Part shown: positions 25,446 through 34,472 of the stretch, in pieces
How positions within the stretch are numbered: the first letter of the stretch is position 1
How the letters are laid out: every line of letters begins with the position of its first letter
DNA from: Terriglobia bacterium
GTDB lineage: Bacteria; Acidobacteriota; Terriglobia; Acidiferrales; UBA7541
DNA: 62,024 bases
NCBI GenBank assembly: GCA_020072805.1
Contig: JAIQGC010000059.1
Location: 1-62,024 of the forward strand
Reading direction: 5' to 3'
Notes under the pieces: generated by a model
Told to the model about the DNA's origin: nothing
What the model saw: only the letters and a program-made list of their open reading frames with translations
Databases searched by the model: none
Position numbers and translations under genes: made by a program

Positions 25446-26258
25446 ATGCCGTCGGAATCGCCCTTGCCGGGCCAAGCAAAATCGGAGCAGCAGCACCGCC
25501 AGGAAATCTGTTCCGTCGGCCGCTGGATGTACGAGCGCGGCTTCATCGTCGCCTGCGAGGGCAATATCTCCGTTCGCCTCGATGGCGCCCGCATCCTGGC
25601 CACTCCCACCGGCCTCAACAAAGGCATGCTCTCCCCCGATGACCTGGTCATCACCGACATGGCCGGCCACCAGATCAGCGGTACGCGCAAAGTCTCCTCC
25701 GAACTGGCCATGCACGTTTTGATTTACCGCCTGCGCTCCGATGTCCAGGCTATCTGCCACGCCCATCCTCCCACCGCCACCGGGTTTGCCGCCGCTGGCC
25801 GCGCTCTCGACCAGGCCCTTCTCCCCGAAGTCGTCGTCGGCCTTGGTCAAGTCCCTCTCGCCCGCTATGGCACTCCCGGCACTCCCGAATTGAGCGCCAC
25901 CCTCGAACCGCTCGTCCCGCACTACGACGCCATTCTCATGTCCAATCACGGTGCCGTTGCTTTCGGCTCCGATCTCCTCTCCGCTTTCTTCCGCCTTGAA
26001 ACCGTCGAGCAGTTCGCCAAGATCTCCCTCGTCACCACTCTTCTCGGCACTCCCAAGCTTCTCTCCGGCCGTGAAGTCGCCAAGCTCATTGCCGCGCGCG
26101 CCCGCTACGGCTGCGCTCCGCCTCCCGGCGCCAGCCCCGAACTCCCCATCACCGCTGAACTCGCCGATTCCGGCGAAGGCGAATCCATCACCTTCACCCC
26201 CAAGGAACTCGAAGCCCTCATCGACGAAGCCGTCCGCAAAGACCGCGCCCGCCGCTAA
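25446..26258 (+). CDS. Class II aldolase/adducin family protein
   Basis: A 270-residue protein with the zinc site of FucA/RhaD aldolases. E86 (SSELAMH), H105 and H107 (CHAHPP), and a third His in SNHGAV near residue 168 match the Glu/His/His/His pattern. GNISVRLDGARILATPTG binds the phosphate. The start at 25446 follows aaaggaaagg; the longer frame from 25347 has no support. A C-terminal extension (after about 215, GCAPPPGASPELPI...) is not part of the aldolase core. The substrate is probably a sugar phosphate such as fuculose-1-phosphate or a 5-deoxy sugar, but this is not determinable. Confidence 0.88.
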   Translation: MPSESPLPGQAKSEQQHRQEICSVGRWMYERGFIVACEGNISVRLDGARILATPTGLNKGMLSPDDLVITDMAGHQISGTRKVSSELAMHVLIYRLRSDVQAICHAHPPTATGFAAAGRALDQALLPEVVVGLGQVPLARYGTPGTPELSATLEPLVPHYDAILMSNHGAVAFGSDLLSAFFRLETVEQFAKISLVTTLLGTPKLLSGREVAKLIAARARYGCAPPPGASPELPITAELADSGEGESITFTPKELEALIDEAVRKDRARR

Positions 26259-26310
26259 CCCGCCGGGCGCGGTGTCCCCGCGGGGTTCCTGTTTTCCACA
26301 ATGAATTCGC

Positions 26311-26339
26311 TTGACAGTCATATTCCGCCGGTACTAAAT
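26311..26339 (+). promoter_or_regulatory. Candidate promoter of the S53 peptidase gene
   Basis: A perfect -35 TTGACA (26311-26316) lies about 16 bp before a TACTAAAT block (26332-26339) that could serve as the -10. The leader to ATG 26455 would be about 110 nucleotides. Confidence 0.4.
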
Positions 26340-26454
26340 AACGGCTGCTTCGCGCTGTTCTTCCCGTCCCGTGGAACTTCGCGAACCGTGCGCGTGCGTT
26401 GCGGTTTTACTGTCCGCGGTTTCGAACGAAATATCTTCAACGGAGGGAATTGAA

Positions 26455-27526
26455 ATGGGGTTCAAGAAAACAGGTTGGTCACGTTATTTTCTGCTTGTTC
26501 TGGCGCTCACGGCGCTCGTTCTTCAGCCCATGTTCACCGATCGTGCTTGGGCGGAGCGGCCGCCGGACGGCTACGCCCGTCCGCCAATTCACGTGAAGGG
26601 TAACGCCACTTCGGCCCCCACGGGTCTCTCTCCCGCCCTGACTCGCCACGCCTACGGCTTCGATCTGATTTCCAGTCAGGGCGCCAGCCAGACCATCGCC
26701 ATCGTGGACGCCTACGACGATCCCAACATCGAATCCGACCTCGGTGTCTTTGATTCGCAGTACAATCTTCCCGCCTGCACCACCAGCAACGGCTGCTTCC
26801 GGAAAATTTATGCCTCCGGATCGAAACCCACGACCAACTCCGGCTGGTCGCTCGAAATTTCCCTCGACGTGGAATGGTCCCACGCCATCGCTCCGCGAGA
26901 CCGCCTACGATACCCACTTCGCCGTCAACGGCGTCACCTTCACTGCCTCCTCGGGCGATGCCGGTCACGGCGTCGAATACCCCGCGGCCTCCCCGGACGT
27001 TGTCGCCGTCGGCGGCACCACCCTGAGCATCGATTCGAGTGGAAACTACATCAGCGAATCCGCTTGGAGCGGCAGCGGTGGCGGCCAGAGCGCCTATGAG
27101 TTCGAACCCCTCTACCAAGCCAACTTTCCCATCCCCAACGACCCCACCGGTGTGCGCGGCGTCCCCGATGTGGCCTACGACGCCGACCCTAGTTCCGGAT
27201 TCTCCGTCTATGACACCGTTCGCTACCAGGGCCAGTCCGGATGGTTCAAGGTTGGCGGCACCAGCGCCGGCGCTCCCCAGTGGGCCGCTCTGTTCGCCAT
27301 CGCCAACTCCGTTCGCGTTGCCGCCGGCAAAGCCACCCTCACCAGCACCGGCACCCCGGTCTATGCCGTCGCCAAGGCCAACTACTCCACCAATCTCCAT
27401 GACATCACCTCTGGCACCAACGGCACCTGCGGCACGCTCTGCACTGCCACAACCGGCTACGACTACGTCACCGGTCTCGGCAGTCCCCAGGCCAACAACA
27501 TCATCACCGCCCTGGCCAACTACTAA
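26455..27526 (+). pseudogene. S53 (sedolisin-like) peptidase with internal deletion and frameshift
   Basis: The N-terminal part has a signal peptide (GWSRYFLLVLALTALVLQPMF), a short pro-segment, QTIAIVDAYDDPNIESDL, and the catalytic ExxxD dyad E134/D138 (WSLEISLDVEWSHAIAP). The C-terminal part, in another frame, resumes at ETAYDTHFAVNGVTFTASSGD, then DVVAVGGTTL and the Ser motif GGTSAGAPQWAALF, ending at the stop 27524-27526. The two halves meet at about 26892-26897. In intact relatives, about 40-50 residues lie between them (the AxILLVEA...VSMSWG strand-helix stretch); here they are missing. The loss is not a multiple of three. The gene is therefore inactive as read, unless the deletion is an assembly collapse. 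Confidence 0.8.
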
Positions 27527-27550
27527 CCGCGAATTGCGCAATCCCATCCA

Positions 27551-27584
27551 GGGGCGCTCGCCTCCACCGGCGATCGCCCCTTTT
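27551..27584 (+). terminator. Rho-independent terminator after the S53 gene
   Basis: The stem is GGGGCGCTCGCC / GGCGATCGCCCC with one mismatch, the loop is TCCACC, and T4 follows. It lies 25 bp after the S53 stop. Confidence 0.75.
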
Positions 27585-27605
27585 CCATTTCCAAGCAACA
27601 GGATG

Positions 27606-27645
27606 CCGCATGCTTCGCGCCTTTCGCGAAGCTTGCGGTTTTTTT
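27606..27645 (+). terminator. Second strong terminator-like hairpin
   Basis: CGCATGCTTCGCG and CGCGAAGCTTGCG pair at 12 of 13 positions around loop CCTTT, followed by T7 and a further T4. A third hairpin (GCCCTCGA-TTT-TCGAGGGC, 27722-27740) with a T-rich tail follows. The 336-bp gap 27527-27862 holds only these three hairpins and no gene. Confidence 0.75.
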
Positions 27646-27862
27646 CTTTTCCCCAGGTACCCTGAACGTCGGGTTTACGTGCGAGGCTTTTGTTTTCCTC
27701 TGTTCTTCTCCTGGGTGCCCTGCCCTCGATTTTCGAGGGCGGGGTCTTTGCCTTTTTCAATTGAACCCCGCCCAAAAATGAATTGGTCCCTCTTCGATCT
27801 CTCCCTCTATTCACAACCCCCTACCCCTGCGCTATTCTTGCTCTGAAAGAAGGACTCTCCTC

Positions 27863-28531
27863 ATGAGCGACACCAAACCATTCTTCCAGGCCATCCAGGA
27901 AGGCAACGCCGCTGCCGTAGCCGCACTCCTCTCCGCCGACCCTTCCCTGGCTTCCTCCATAAACGACCGCGGCCAATCCGCCATCCTCGCCGCCGTCTAC
28001 AGCGGTAAGACCTCCATCCGTGATCTCCTCCTCGCCCACGGCGTTCAACTTCATCTCCACGAAGCCGTCGCCGCCGGTCAGCTCGACAGAGTGAAATCCC
28101 TCGTCGTCCGCCGCAGCGAACTCGCCCGCGCCTCCTCTCCCGACGGTTTCCCCCTCCTGGCTCTCGCCGCCGCTTTCGGCCACCTCGATGCCGCTCAATA
28201 TCTCTTCTCCCACGGCGCCGACGTCAACGCCGCCGCTTCCAACGGCAGCGGCTACACTGCCCTTACCGGCGCCGTCACGGGTGGCCATCGCGACATCGTC
28301 GCCTGGCTCCTCGAAAAGGGCGCCGACGTCAACCACCGCTACGGTCCCGGTTACTCCCCGCTTCTCGCCGCCGCCGCTAACGGCCATCTCGAAATTGTAA
28401 AGCTCCTCCTCGATCACGGCGCCGACCTCCGCGCCTCCAGCGACGACGGCCAGACCGCTCTGCTCCTCGCCGAATCCCGCGGCCACCGCCCCGTCGCCGA
28501 CTTTCTCCGCTTCCGCGGCCTCTCCACATGA
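27863..28531 (+). CDS. Ankyrin-repeat protein
   Basis: A 222-residue protein made of five to six ankyrin repeats of about 33 residues. Examples are GFPLLALAAAFGHLDAAQYL, FSHGADVNAAASNGSGYTAL, GHRDIVAWLLEKGADVNHRY, GHLEIVKLLLDHGADLRASS and DGQTALLLAESRGHRPVADF. There is no signal peptide, so it is cytosolic. Ankyrin repeats bind other proteins; the partner is unknown. The terminators upstream and the 156-bp spacer downstream suggest a single-gene unit. Confidence 0.9.
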   Translation: MSDTKPFFQAIQEGNAAAVAALLSADPSLASSINDRGQSAILAAVYSGKTSIRDLLLAHGVQLHLHEAVAAGQLDRVKSLVVRRSELARASSPDGFPLLALAAAFGHLDAAQYLFSHGADVNAAASNGSGYTALTGAVTGGHRDIVAWLLEKGADVNHRYGPGYSPLLAAAANGHLEIVKLLLDHGADLRASSDDGQTALLLAESRGHRPVADFLRFRGLST

Positions 28532-28687
28532 AACGCGGTTTTTCCCGCTCATTTCCCGGTGGGCGATTATCAAGAAATCGTTCCTTTTAGGCACTTGCCT
28601 TGGCACGGCAGTGGCGAGAAAATGCCAAGCGCCCCGTCGCATGGGCAATTACAGGCGCTTCAGTAACCTGAATCAGCGGAGGATGGA

Positions 28688-30955
28688 ATGATCGAAGTAG
28701 CGAATGTCACACGGCGCGGTTTCCTGCAGGGAATGCTTTCCGCGGGAGCCTTCGTTCTCACCGTTCAAGTATTTCCGGAAACCCTGATCGCTTCCGCTTC
28801 CGCCGCTGGTGAAAATTCCTTCGCCGCCGCTGCATTCCATTCGGGCGTCTATCTCGCCATTGAAACCGACGGCACCGTTCACATCATCGCCCACCGCTCC
28901 GAAATGGGGAACGGCAGCAAAACCTCGCTGCCCCTCGTCCTCGCCGACGAACTCGATGCCGATTGGAAGCGCGTCAAGCTGCAACAGGCCGACGCCGACG
29001 AAAAATACGGCTCCCAGGATACCGACGGCTCCCACTCTGTCCGCGACTTTTTCGAACCCATGCGCCAGGCCGGCGCCACCGCCCGCCTCATGCTCGTCCG
29101 CGCCGCCGCGCAAAGATGGAACGTCCCCGAAAAAGAGTGCCACGCCGATCTCCACCGGATCGTCCACACTCCCTCCGGCAAGAAACTCGGCTACGGCGAA
29201 CTCGCCTCCGCAGCAGCTGCTCTCCCCGTTCCCAAAAAAGAAGAGCTCCAGTACAAGCCAAAAACCGCCTGGCGCTACATCGGCAAAGGCGCCAAGACTT
29301 ACGACCTCCGCAACATGGTTTCCGGCAAAGCCCTCTACGGCCAGGACGCCCGCATCGACGGCATGCTCTACGCCGCGATCGCCCATCCCCCCGTCCTCGG
29401 CGGTACGGTCAAATCCCTCGACGACAAGGACGCCCTCGCCTTCCCCGGCGTAAAACAGACTCACACCATTGACACCTTCAAAGCCCCTCACGCTTTCCAG
29501 GCCCTCGGCGGCGTCGCCGTTCTCGCCGACAGCACCTGGGCCGCTTTTCAGGGCCGCAAGAAACTGAAAATCGAATGGGCCCTCGGCGCCCACGGCGTCT
29601 TCACCTCCGACGCCTACAAGAAGCAGCTCCAGGAAACCGCGCGCAAGCCCGGAAAAGTTTTTCGCAACAACGGCGACGTTGACGCGGTCTTCGCCAAGGG
29701 CGGAAAAATCATCGAAGCCGAATACTACGCCCCGCTCCTCGCCCACGCCTCCATGGAACCCCCCGCCGCCGCCGCCGAATTTGCGGACGGCAAAGTCACC
29801 GTGTGGGCCTGCACGCAAAATCCCCAGGGCGTTCAGGAAGCCATCGCCGGCACTCTCGGCATCAAGAAAGAAGATGTCACTTGCCACGTCACTCTGCAGG
29901 GCGGCGCCTTCGGCCGCAAATCCTTTCCCGATTTCGCCGTCGAAGCCGCGGTGCTTTCGAAGAAAACCGGCAAGCCCGTCAAAGTCGTCTGGAGCCGCGA
30001 AGACGACATTAAGTTCGACAGCTACCACTCCGTCGCCGCCATGTACATGAAGGCCACTCTCGGCCCCGACGGCAAGCCCGAAGCCTGGCTGCAGCGCTCC
30101 GTCTTTCCGCCCATCAACTCCACTTTCATTCCCGGCACGGTCAATAGCGAGCCTTTCGAAATGAGCCTCGGTTTCACCGACGTGGCCTTCGCTCTCGCCA
30201 ATCACCGCGTGGAAAACGGCGCCGCCGAAGCCCACGTGCGCATCGGCTGGCTGCGCTCCGTCGCCAACATCTATCACGCCTTCGCCATTCACTCCTTCGC
30301 CGACGAGCTCGCCCACGCCGCCGGCAAGGACCCGCTCGAATACGTTCTCTCGCTCCTCGGCCCTGCGCGCATCATGGACCGCAAGGAACTCCCCGCCGAC
30401 TATCCCAATCAAGAAGCCGACTACAAGGACTACCCCATCGACATCGGCCGCATGCGCCACGTCCTCGAACTCGCCGCCGAAAAAGCTGCTTGGGGCAAGA
30501 AGCATCTTCCCAAGGGCCATGGCATGGGCCTCGCCGTCCACCGCAGCTTCCTCACCTACGTAGCCACAGTCGTTCACGTGGAAGTCACCAAGGACGGGGA
30601 ACTCATCATTCATCAGGTGGACACCGCTGTCGACGCCGGACAGATCGTCAATCCCATCACCGTGCAGCAGCAATTCGAAGGCGCCGCTGTCTTCGGCACC
30701 AGCCTCGCCCGCACCGGGGAAATTACCGCCACCAATGGCGTGATTGACCAGTCCAACTTCAACGACTATCCCGTGGCCCGCATCAACGAAGCTCCTCGCG
30801 CCACCCACGTGCACATCGTCCCCAGCGACGCTCCGCCCGCCGGCATCGGCGAACCCGGCGTTCCCCCCTTCGCCCCGGCGCTGTATAATGCCATCTTCGC
30901 CGCGACAGGCAAGCGGCACCGCGAACTCCCGCTCACCCGCGTCCAGCTGGTCTGA
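28688..30955 (+). CDS. Molybdopterin-binding aldehyde/xanthine dehydrogenase large subunit (IorB-like), Tat-exported
   Basis: A 755-residue molybdenum hydroxylase large subunit of the isoquinoline 1-oxidoreductase beta type. The Tat signal [17 protein letters not shown] (8-24) indicates folded export to the periplasm. The conserved blocks are [62 protein letters not shown] and [10 protein letters not shown]. The active-site Glu lies in GIGEPGVPP near residue 721. A [2Fe-2S] small subunit (IorA) is normally encoded beside it, but none is seen in the window, so the electron path is unclear. The substrate is unknown (aldehyde or N-heterocycle). Confidence 0.9.
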   Translation: MIEVANVTRRGFLQGMLSAGAFVLTVQVFPETLIASASAAGENSFAAAAFHSGVYLAIETDGTVHIIAHRSEMGNGSKTSLPLVLADELDADWKRVKLQQADADEKYGSQDTDGSHSVRDFFEPMRQAGATARLMLVRAAAQRWNVPEKECHADLHRIVHTPSGKKLGYGELASAAAALPVPKKEELQYKPKTAWRYIGKGAKTYDLRNMVSGKALYGQDARIDGMLYAAIAHPPVLGGTVKSLDDKDALAFPGVKQTHTIDTFKAPHAFQALGGVAVLADSTWAAFQGRKKLKIEWALGAHGVFTSDAYKKQLQETARKPGKVFRNNGDVDAVFAKGGKIIEAEYYAPLLAHASMEPPAAAAEFADGKVTVWACTQNPQGVQEAIAGTLGIKKEDVTCHVTLQGGAFGRKSFPDFAVEAAVLSKKTGKPVKVVWSREDDIKFDSYHSVAAMYMKATLGPDGKPEAWLQRSVFPPINSTFIPGTVNSEPFEMSLGFTDVAFALANHRVENGAAEAHVRIGWLRSVANIYHAFAIHSFADELAHAAGKDPLEYVLSLLGPARIMDRKELPADYPNQEADYKDYPIDIGRMRHVLELAAEKAAWGKKHLPKGHGMGLAVHRSFLTYVATVVHVEVTKDGELIIHQVDTAVDAGQIVNPITVQQQFEGAAVFGTSLARTGEITATNGVIDQSNFNDYPVARINEAPRATHVHIVPSDAPPAGIGEPGVPPFAPALYNAIFAATGKRHRELPLTRVQLV

Positions 30956-31082
30956 GCGCCAGGGAGTAAAAAAAATCGCGGGGGTGTTCTGAATGAACGT
31001 TGCAAACCGGCGCGTCTCATCCGGCCACTTTCTGGTCCCTCTGCTTTGCGCGGCGCTCGCGCTTTGCGCAGGAGGTGACCCC

Positions 31083-31574
31083 ATGTCCGCCGTTCCCAAG
31101 CCCACTCTTATCGCCAAACTCACTCTCACCAGCAGCGCCTTCGCACCCGGCGCTAAAATCCCGCACCACCACACTTGCTCCGCCGCCGACGTCTCCCCGC
31201 CCCTAGCTTGGAGCGAGCCCCCCGCCGGCACCCAAAGCTTCGCCCTCATCATGGACGACCCCGACGCCCCCGGCGGCACGTGGACCCACTGGGTCATCTT
31301 CGATTTGCCCGCGCAAACCCGCTCTCTCGATGAAAACGTCGAAAAACAAAAAGAGCTTTCGAACGGCGCCCGCCAGGGCCGCAACGACTTCGGCAAATTC
31401 GGCTACGGTGGCCCCTGTCCGCCCCCCGGCAAACCCCACCGCTACTTCTTCAAACTCTACGCCCTCGACCGCAAACTCGCCCTAATCCCCGGCGCCACCA
31501 AGGAAAACGTCGAAAAAGCCATGCAAGGCCACGTACTCGCCGAGGGCGAATTGATGGGACGGTTCGGGCGGTAA
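31083..31574 (+). CDS. YbhB/YbcL family (PEBP-like) protein
   Basis: A 163-residue phosphatidylethanolamine-binding-protein fold. [59 protein letters not shown] and GELMGRFGR are the family blocks forming the anion pocket. The start at 31083 has a near-perfect aggaggtga four bases upstream. An alternative ATG at 30993 would add a hydrophobic leader ([16 protein letters not shown]) that could be a signal peptide, so an exported form is possible. The role is not established in bacteria. It is the last normal-composition gene before the A/T-rich insert with the deaminase. Confidence 0.9.
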   Translation: MSAVPKPTLIAKLTLTSSAFAPGAKIPHHHTCSAADVSPPLAWSEPPAGTQSFALIMDDPDAPGGTWTHWVIFDLPAQTRSLDENVEKQKELSNGARQGRNDFGKFGYGGPCPPPGKPHRYFFKLYALDRKLALIPGATKENVEKAMQGHVLAEGELMGRFGR

Positions 31575-31669
31575 GCGCTAATCGCAATGGCGTCAAGGGT
31601 TCATCTCCGTGCTTGCTGTCTATTTTCGCTGCAGTACCGAGAACTAAACATTCACTTGACTGCTGGAGT

Positions 31670-33199
31670 ATGAGAGAGGACTATTTGCATGGGATGTACC
31701 CCATACACCTAATCCGGCACAGTAATCCCGAGCTATTTTTTGCTATTGCAGCCCCTGTCGGTGCTGACGTCGAAAGGGTGTGTGAAGGTCTGGCTAAGGC
31801 GTTGAAATATTTTGACTACAATCTAGAAGTAATCAGTCTAATCGAGCAGTTAAAGCAAATAGAAGGGTATCTTCAAAATGAGCCAACCGCGCTTGATGAG
31901 CAAATTTGGAACAGGATGGATGAGGGCGATAGATTTCGCTCTGAGACACAGAAAGATGATGCTTTAGCAATCTTGGCAATACATAAAATCCTTCAGTTTC
32001 GTGAAAAGCACGATTCGAAAGATAGACCGATTCCTAGGCAGGCTTATCTTTTCCGCTCCCTAAAACGGCCCGAAGAAGTTACATCGCTCAGGCGAATTTA
32101 TGGATCCAATCTGATTGTAATTGGTGCTCACTCTGGCCGCGAGAAGCGGGTCGAAAATCTCGCCGAACGAATTGCAAACTCACGTTTTTCGGCCCAGCGA
32201 GATCGGTATCGTGATAAGGCCGAGAAGTTAATTATCCGCGACGAATCCGATGAGTCTAGGCTGCATGGCCAGCGCCTGAGAAAGGCATTTCCGTTAGCAG
32301 ATGTTTTTTTTGACTCCTCAAATCCTCAGGCAATCGAAGGTGAAATAAAACGATTCTTGAACCTTCTTTTTGGGAAGCCAGTTGTTACCCCTACTGCAGA
32401 TGAATTGGGGATGGCCCATGCATATACCGCAGCTATGCGGTCTTCGGAAATGGGCAGACAAGTAGGAGCGGCGATTACAGGCAAAGACGGAAACGTGATC
32501 GCCGTCGGTACAAATGAAGTCCCAAAGGCACACGGCGGCTGTTATTCGGATGGGGATTCACCGGACGGAAGAGATTGGAGCCGAGGCGTCGATAGCTCTG
32601 ACTATTACAAAATAGCGAACCTCGGAGAGCTTCTGCAAGCGCTGTCTGGCGCGAAATTGCTCAGAGAGGATTTCAATGGGCTTCCAACCCCTGAACAGAT
32701 TGAGCAGATTTCTCCTATATTAAAACAGACTAGATATATGCAATTGATAGAATTCATTAGAGCAGTGCATGCGGAGATGAGTGCATTGGTTGATGCCGCT
32801 AGGCGTGGTGTCTCTGTCGCTGACAGCACCATGTATGTTACGACTTTTCCCTGTCACGAATGTGCGAGGAATATTGTTGCTGCTGGAATTGCGCGTGTTG
32901 TTTACATCGAGCCCTACGCAAAAAGCTTAGCGCTGGAACTACACGAAAATTCAATTCAACTTGACGTTGATACCGATTCGATGAAAATACCGTTCATGCC
33001 ATTCTTGGGAGTATCTCCGAGGAACTATTCAAATATATTTGAGATGTCAGAGCGCAAGAAAGATGGAAAGGTGATTGCATGGGAGGCGGCGACAGCCAAC
33101 CCGAGAGTGTCAGGATCATTCTGGTCTTATTTAGAATATGAAAAAGAGGATCTAGAGCGTCTTAGATCTCTGATTGACAAACTGAATTCGAAGACTTAA
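31670..33199 (+). CDS. Anti-phage dCTP/dCMP deaminase (DCD/AvcD type)
   Basis: An approximately 509-residue two-domain protein. The N-terminus carries a degenerate P-loop nucleotide-kinase-like domain (FFAIAAPVGADVERVCEGLAKAL, then YLFRSLKRPEEVTSLRRIYG and LIVIGAHSGR). The C-terminus is a zinc cytidylate-deaminase domain: H367-A-E369 (VHAEMSAL) and C395/C398 (PCHEC). In DCD/AvcD defence, phage infection frees the enzyme, which depletes dCTP/dCMP and stalls phage DNA synthesis. AvcD is normally held off by the adjacent AvcI RNA. The 95-bp A/T-rich region before 31670 is where such an RNA could lie. The start is uncertain (31670 or 31694). Codons are much A/T-richer than the neighbours, indicating transfer. 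Confidence 0.82.
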   Translation: MREDYLHGMYPIHLIRHSNPELFFAIAAPVGADVERVCEGLAKALKYFDYNLEVISLIEQLKQIEGYLQNEPTALDEQIWNRMDEGDRFRSETQKDDALAILAIHKILQFREKHDSKDRPIPRQAYLFRSLKRPEEVTSLRRIYGSNLIVIGAHSGREKRVENLAERIANSRFSAQRDRYRDKAEKLIIRDESDESRLHGQRLRKAFPLADVFFDSSNPQAIEGEIKRFLNLLFGKPVVTPTADELGMAHAYTAAMRSSEMGRQVGAAITGKDGNVIAVGTNEVPKAHGGCYSDGDSPDGRDWSRGVDSSDYYKIANLGELLQALSGAKLLREDFNGLPTPEQIEQISPILKQTRYMQLIEFIRAVHAEMSALVDAARRGVSVADSTMYVTTFPCHECARNIVAAGIARVVYIEPYAKSLALELHENSIQLDVDTDSMKIPFMPFLGVSPRNYSNIFEMSERKKDGKVIAWEAATANPRVSGSFWSYLEYEKEDLERLRSLIDKLNSKT

Positions 33200-33224
33200 A
33201 TTCTGTGCCTACAATGAGGAAGCC

Positions 33225-33413
33225 ATGAAAGTATCGAAACAGCTCAATGAAGCACTACAGGCGATATCTAAGGAAGTTGAAGCATGGCCTCAATGGAAAC
33301 GTAGTATCGACCCTCGAGATCATCAGGAGTTAACTACGAAAGGGGCGACTCCTTTTGAGAAGTCAAAGGGGAATGAGAAAGCGCGCTTATCAGATTGCGC
33401 TGCTCAAGGCTGA
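33225..33413 (+). CDS. Small hypothetical protein downstream of the deaminase
   Basis: A 62-residue protein starting 25 bp after the deaminase stop, with gaggaag before its ATG, so probably in the same operon. The first 30 residues (KVSKQLNEALQAISKEVEAW, then PQWKRS) are amphipathic helical and resemble short proteins often seen near defence genes; this is an impression, not a family call. Another frame from about 33373 reads RKRAYQIALLKAESNQRLQK and LLFRHFE to 33459, so the C-terminus may be shifted. The 180 bp to ruvA hold no other gene. Confidence 0.5.
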   Translation: MKVSKQLNEALQAISKEVEAWPQWKRSIDPRDHQELTTKGATPFEKSKGNEKARLSDCAAQG

Positions 33414-33556
33414 GTCGAATCAGCGACTCCAAAAACTGCTTTTCCGGCACTTTGAGTAGGCGATCCCCGGTTGCAGCAATTATTGGAGGTTTGCTTGAGT
33501 AATGGTGTAGTCCTCGCGATGGTTCTGGAAACAAGCCAAGTGACGCTACCCCCCCG

Positions 33557-33585
33557 TTGACAGGCGAAGAAAAAGCGGCAATACT
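33557..33585 (+). promoter_or_regulatory. Candidate sigma-70 promoter directly in front of ruvA
   Basis: The -35 is TTGACA (33557-33562), then a 17-bp spacer, and the -10 is AATACT (33580-33585). The predicted start of transcription lies 1-2 bases before the ruvA ATG at 33594, which would make a leaderless message. It restores ruvAB expression despite the insert upstream. Confidence 0.5.
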
Positions 33586-33593
33586 GGCTCGCC

Positions 33594-34229
33594 ATGATCG
33601 CCCAGTTGCGCGGCTCCCTCGCCGATAAGCGTCCCAACCAGGTCATTCTCGACGTTGCTGGCGTCGGCTATCTCGTGCACATCCCCCTCTCCACCTTCTC
33701 CGCCCTCGGAGAACTCCGCGCCGAAGTCACTCTGCTCATCCACATGCACGTCCGCGAAGACGCCCTCTCCCTCTACGGCTTTCTCTCCTCCCGCGAAAAA
33801 CATCTTTTCGAAATGCTCCTCTCCGCCTCCGGTGTCGGCCCTTCGCTCGCCCTCAAAATTCTCTCCGGCATGAGCGTCGAGGAACTCGTCCCCGCCATCC
33901 GCGCGGGCGACGTGGCCCGTCTCACGCGCATTCCCGGCGTCGGCAAAAAAACCGCCGAGCGCATGGTCGTCGAACTCAAGGACAAACTCGAAGCCGTGGC
34001 CATCGAGCACGAACGCCCCGCTCCCTCCTCTCCCGCCGGCGCCGCCGCCGACGTCGTCTCCGCCCTCACCAACCTCGGCTACGACCCCCGCGCCGCGGAA
34101 ACAGCCGTCGAAGATGCCCGCCGCGCTTCCGCCTCCGCCAACTTCGAGACGCTTCTGCGCGCCGCCCTGCATTCCCTGAGCCAGTCTCCGGCCCAGCCCC
34201 GACCCCGCGCCGCGCGCTCTTCGCCGTGA
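33594..34229 (+). CDS. ruvA: Holliday junction DNA helicase subunit RuvA
   Basis: A 211-residue protein that binds four-way junctions as a tetramer and loads the RuvB motor. Domain I (MIAQLRGSLADKRPNQVILD, VAGVGYLVHIP) is followed by two helix-hairpin-helix motifs (LLSASGVGPSLALKILSGM and LTRIPGVGKKTAERMVVEL). A flexible linker (about 140-155) and the C-terminal RuvB-binding domain (VSALTNLGYDPRAAETAVED) complete it. The length is normal. ruvC is not next to it; the deaminase insert occupies the upstream side. ruvB follows after a 243-bp repeat-filled spacer. Confidence 0.97.
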   Translation: MIAQLRGSLADKRPNQVILDVAGVGYLVHIPLSTFSALGELRAEVTLLIHMHVREDALSLYGFLSSREKHLFEMLLSASGVGPSLALKILSGMSVEELVPAIRAGDVARLTRIPGVGKKTAERMVVELKDKLEAVAIEHERPAPSSPAGAAADVVSALTNLGYDPRAAETAVEDARRASASANFETLLRAALHSLSQSPAQPRPRAARSSP

Positions 34230-34238
34230 TTGAATGGC

Positions 34239-34363
34239 TGTCATCCTGAGTCCCGGTGTTTTTTTACCGGGACGAAGGATCTCAACGTAAGCTTTGGCAC
34301 GCCGCCGGCAACGCCAGCAGAGAACGACCAGTTGAGATCCTTCGGCTTCGCCTCAGGATGACC
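34239..34363. repeat. Inverted pair of TGTCATCCTGAG repeat arms between ruvA and ruvB
   Basis: The left arm 34239-34287 (TGTCATCCTGAG to GAAGGATCTCAACG) and the right arm 34329-34363 (reverse complement GTCATCCTGAGG to GGATCTCAACTG) face each other with about 41 bp between. It contains a hairpin TCCCGG...CCGGGA with a T-rich loop. A low-complexity stretch of GTTCGAGTTTCG-type words follows at 34390-34430. Same family as 11622 and 21655. Confidence 0.8.
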
Positions 34364-34472
34364 GAGTATGCGGAGGGGTAGCAGGAAAGTTCGAGTTTCG
34401 TATTTCGAGTTTCGAATTTCGCGGTTCGGCTCTAAACTGAAAACGGCTAACTGACAACTGTCAACTTTACCC

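Noticed and set aside
28673-31396. 907-codon open frame on the minus strand opposite the molybdopterin subunit and PEBP genes
   Set aside because: It is a composition shadow. The + strand frames carry full family motifs and ribosome sites; the antisense product is a low-complexity Gly/Ala/Val/Glu-rich chain.
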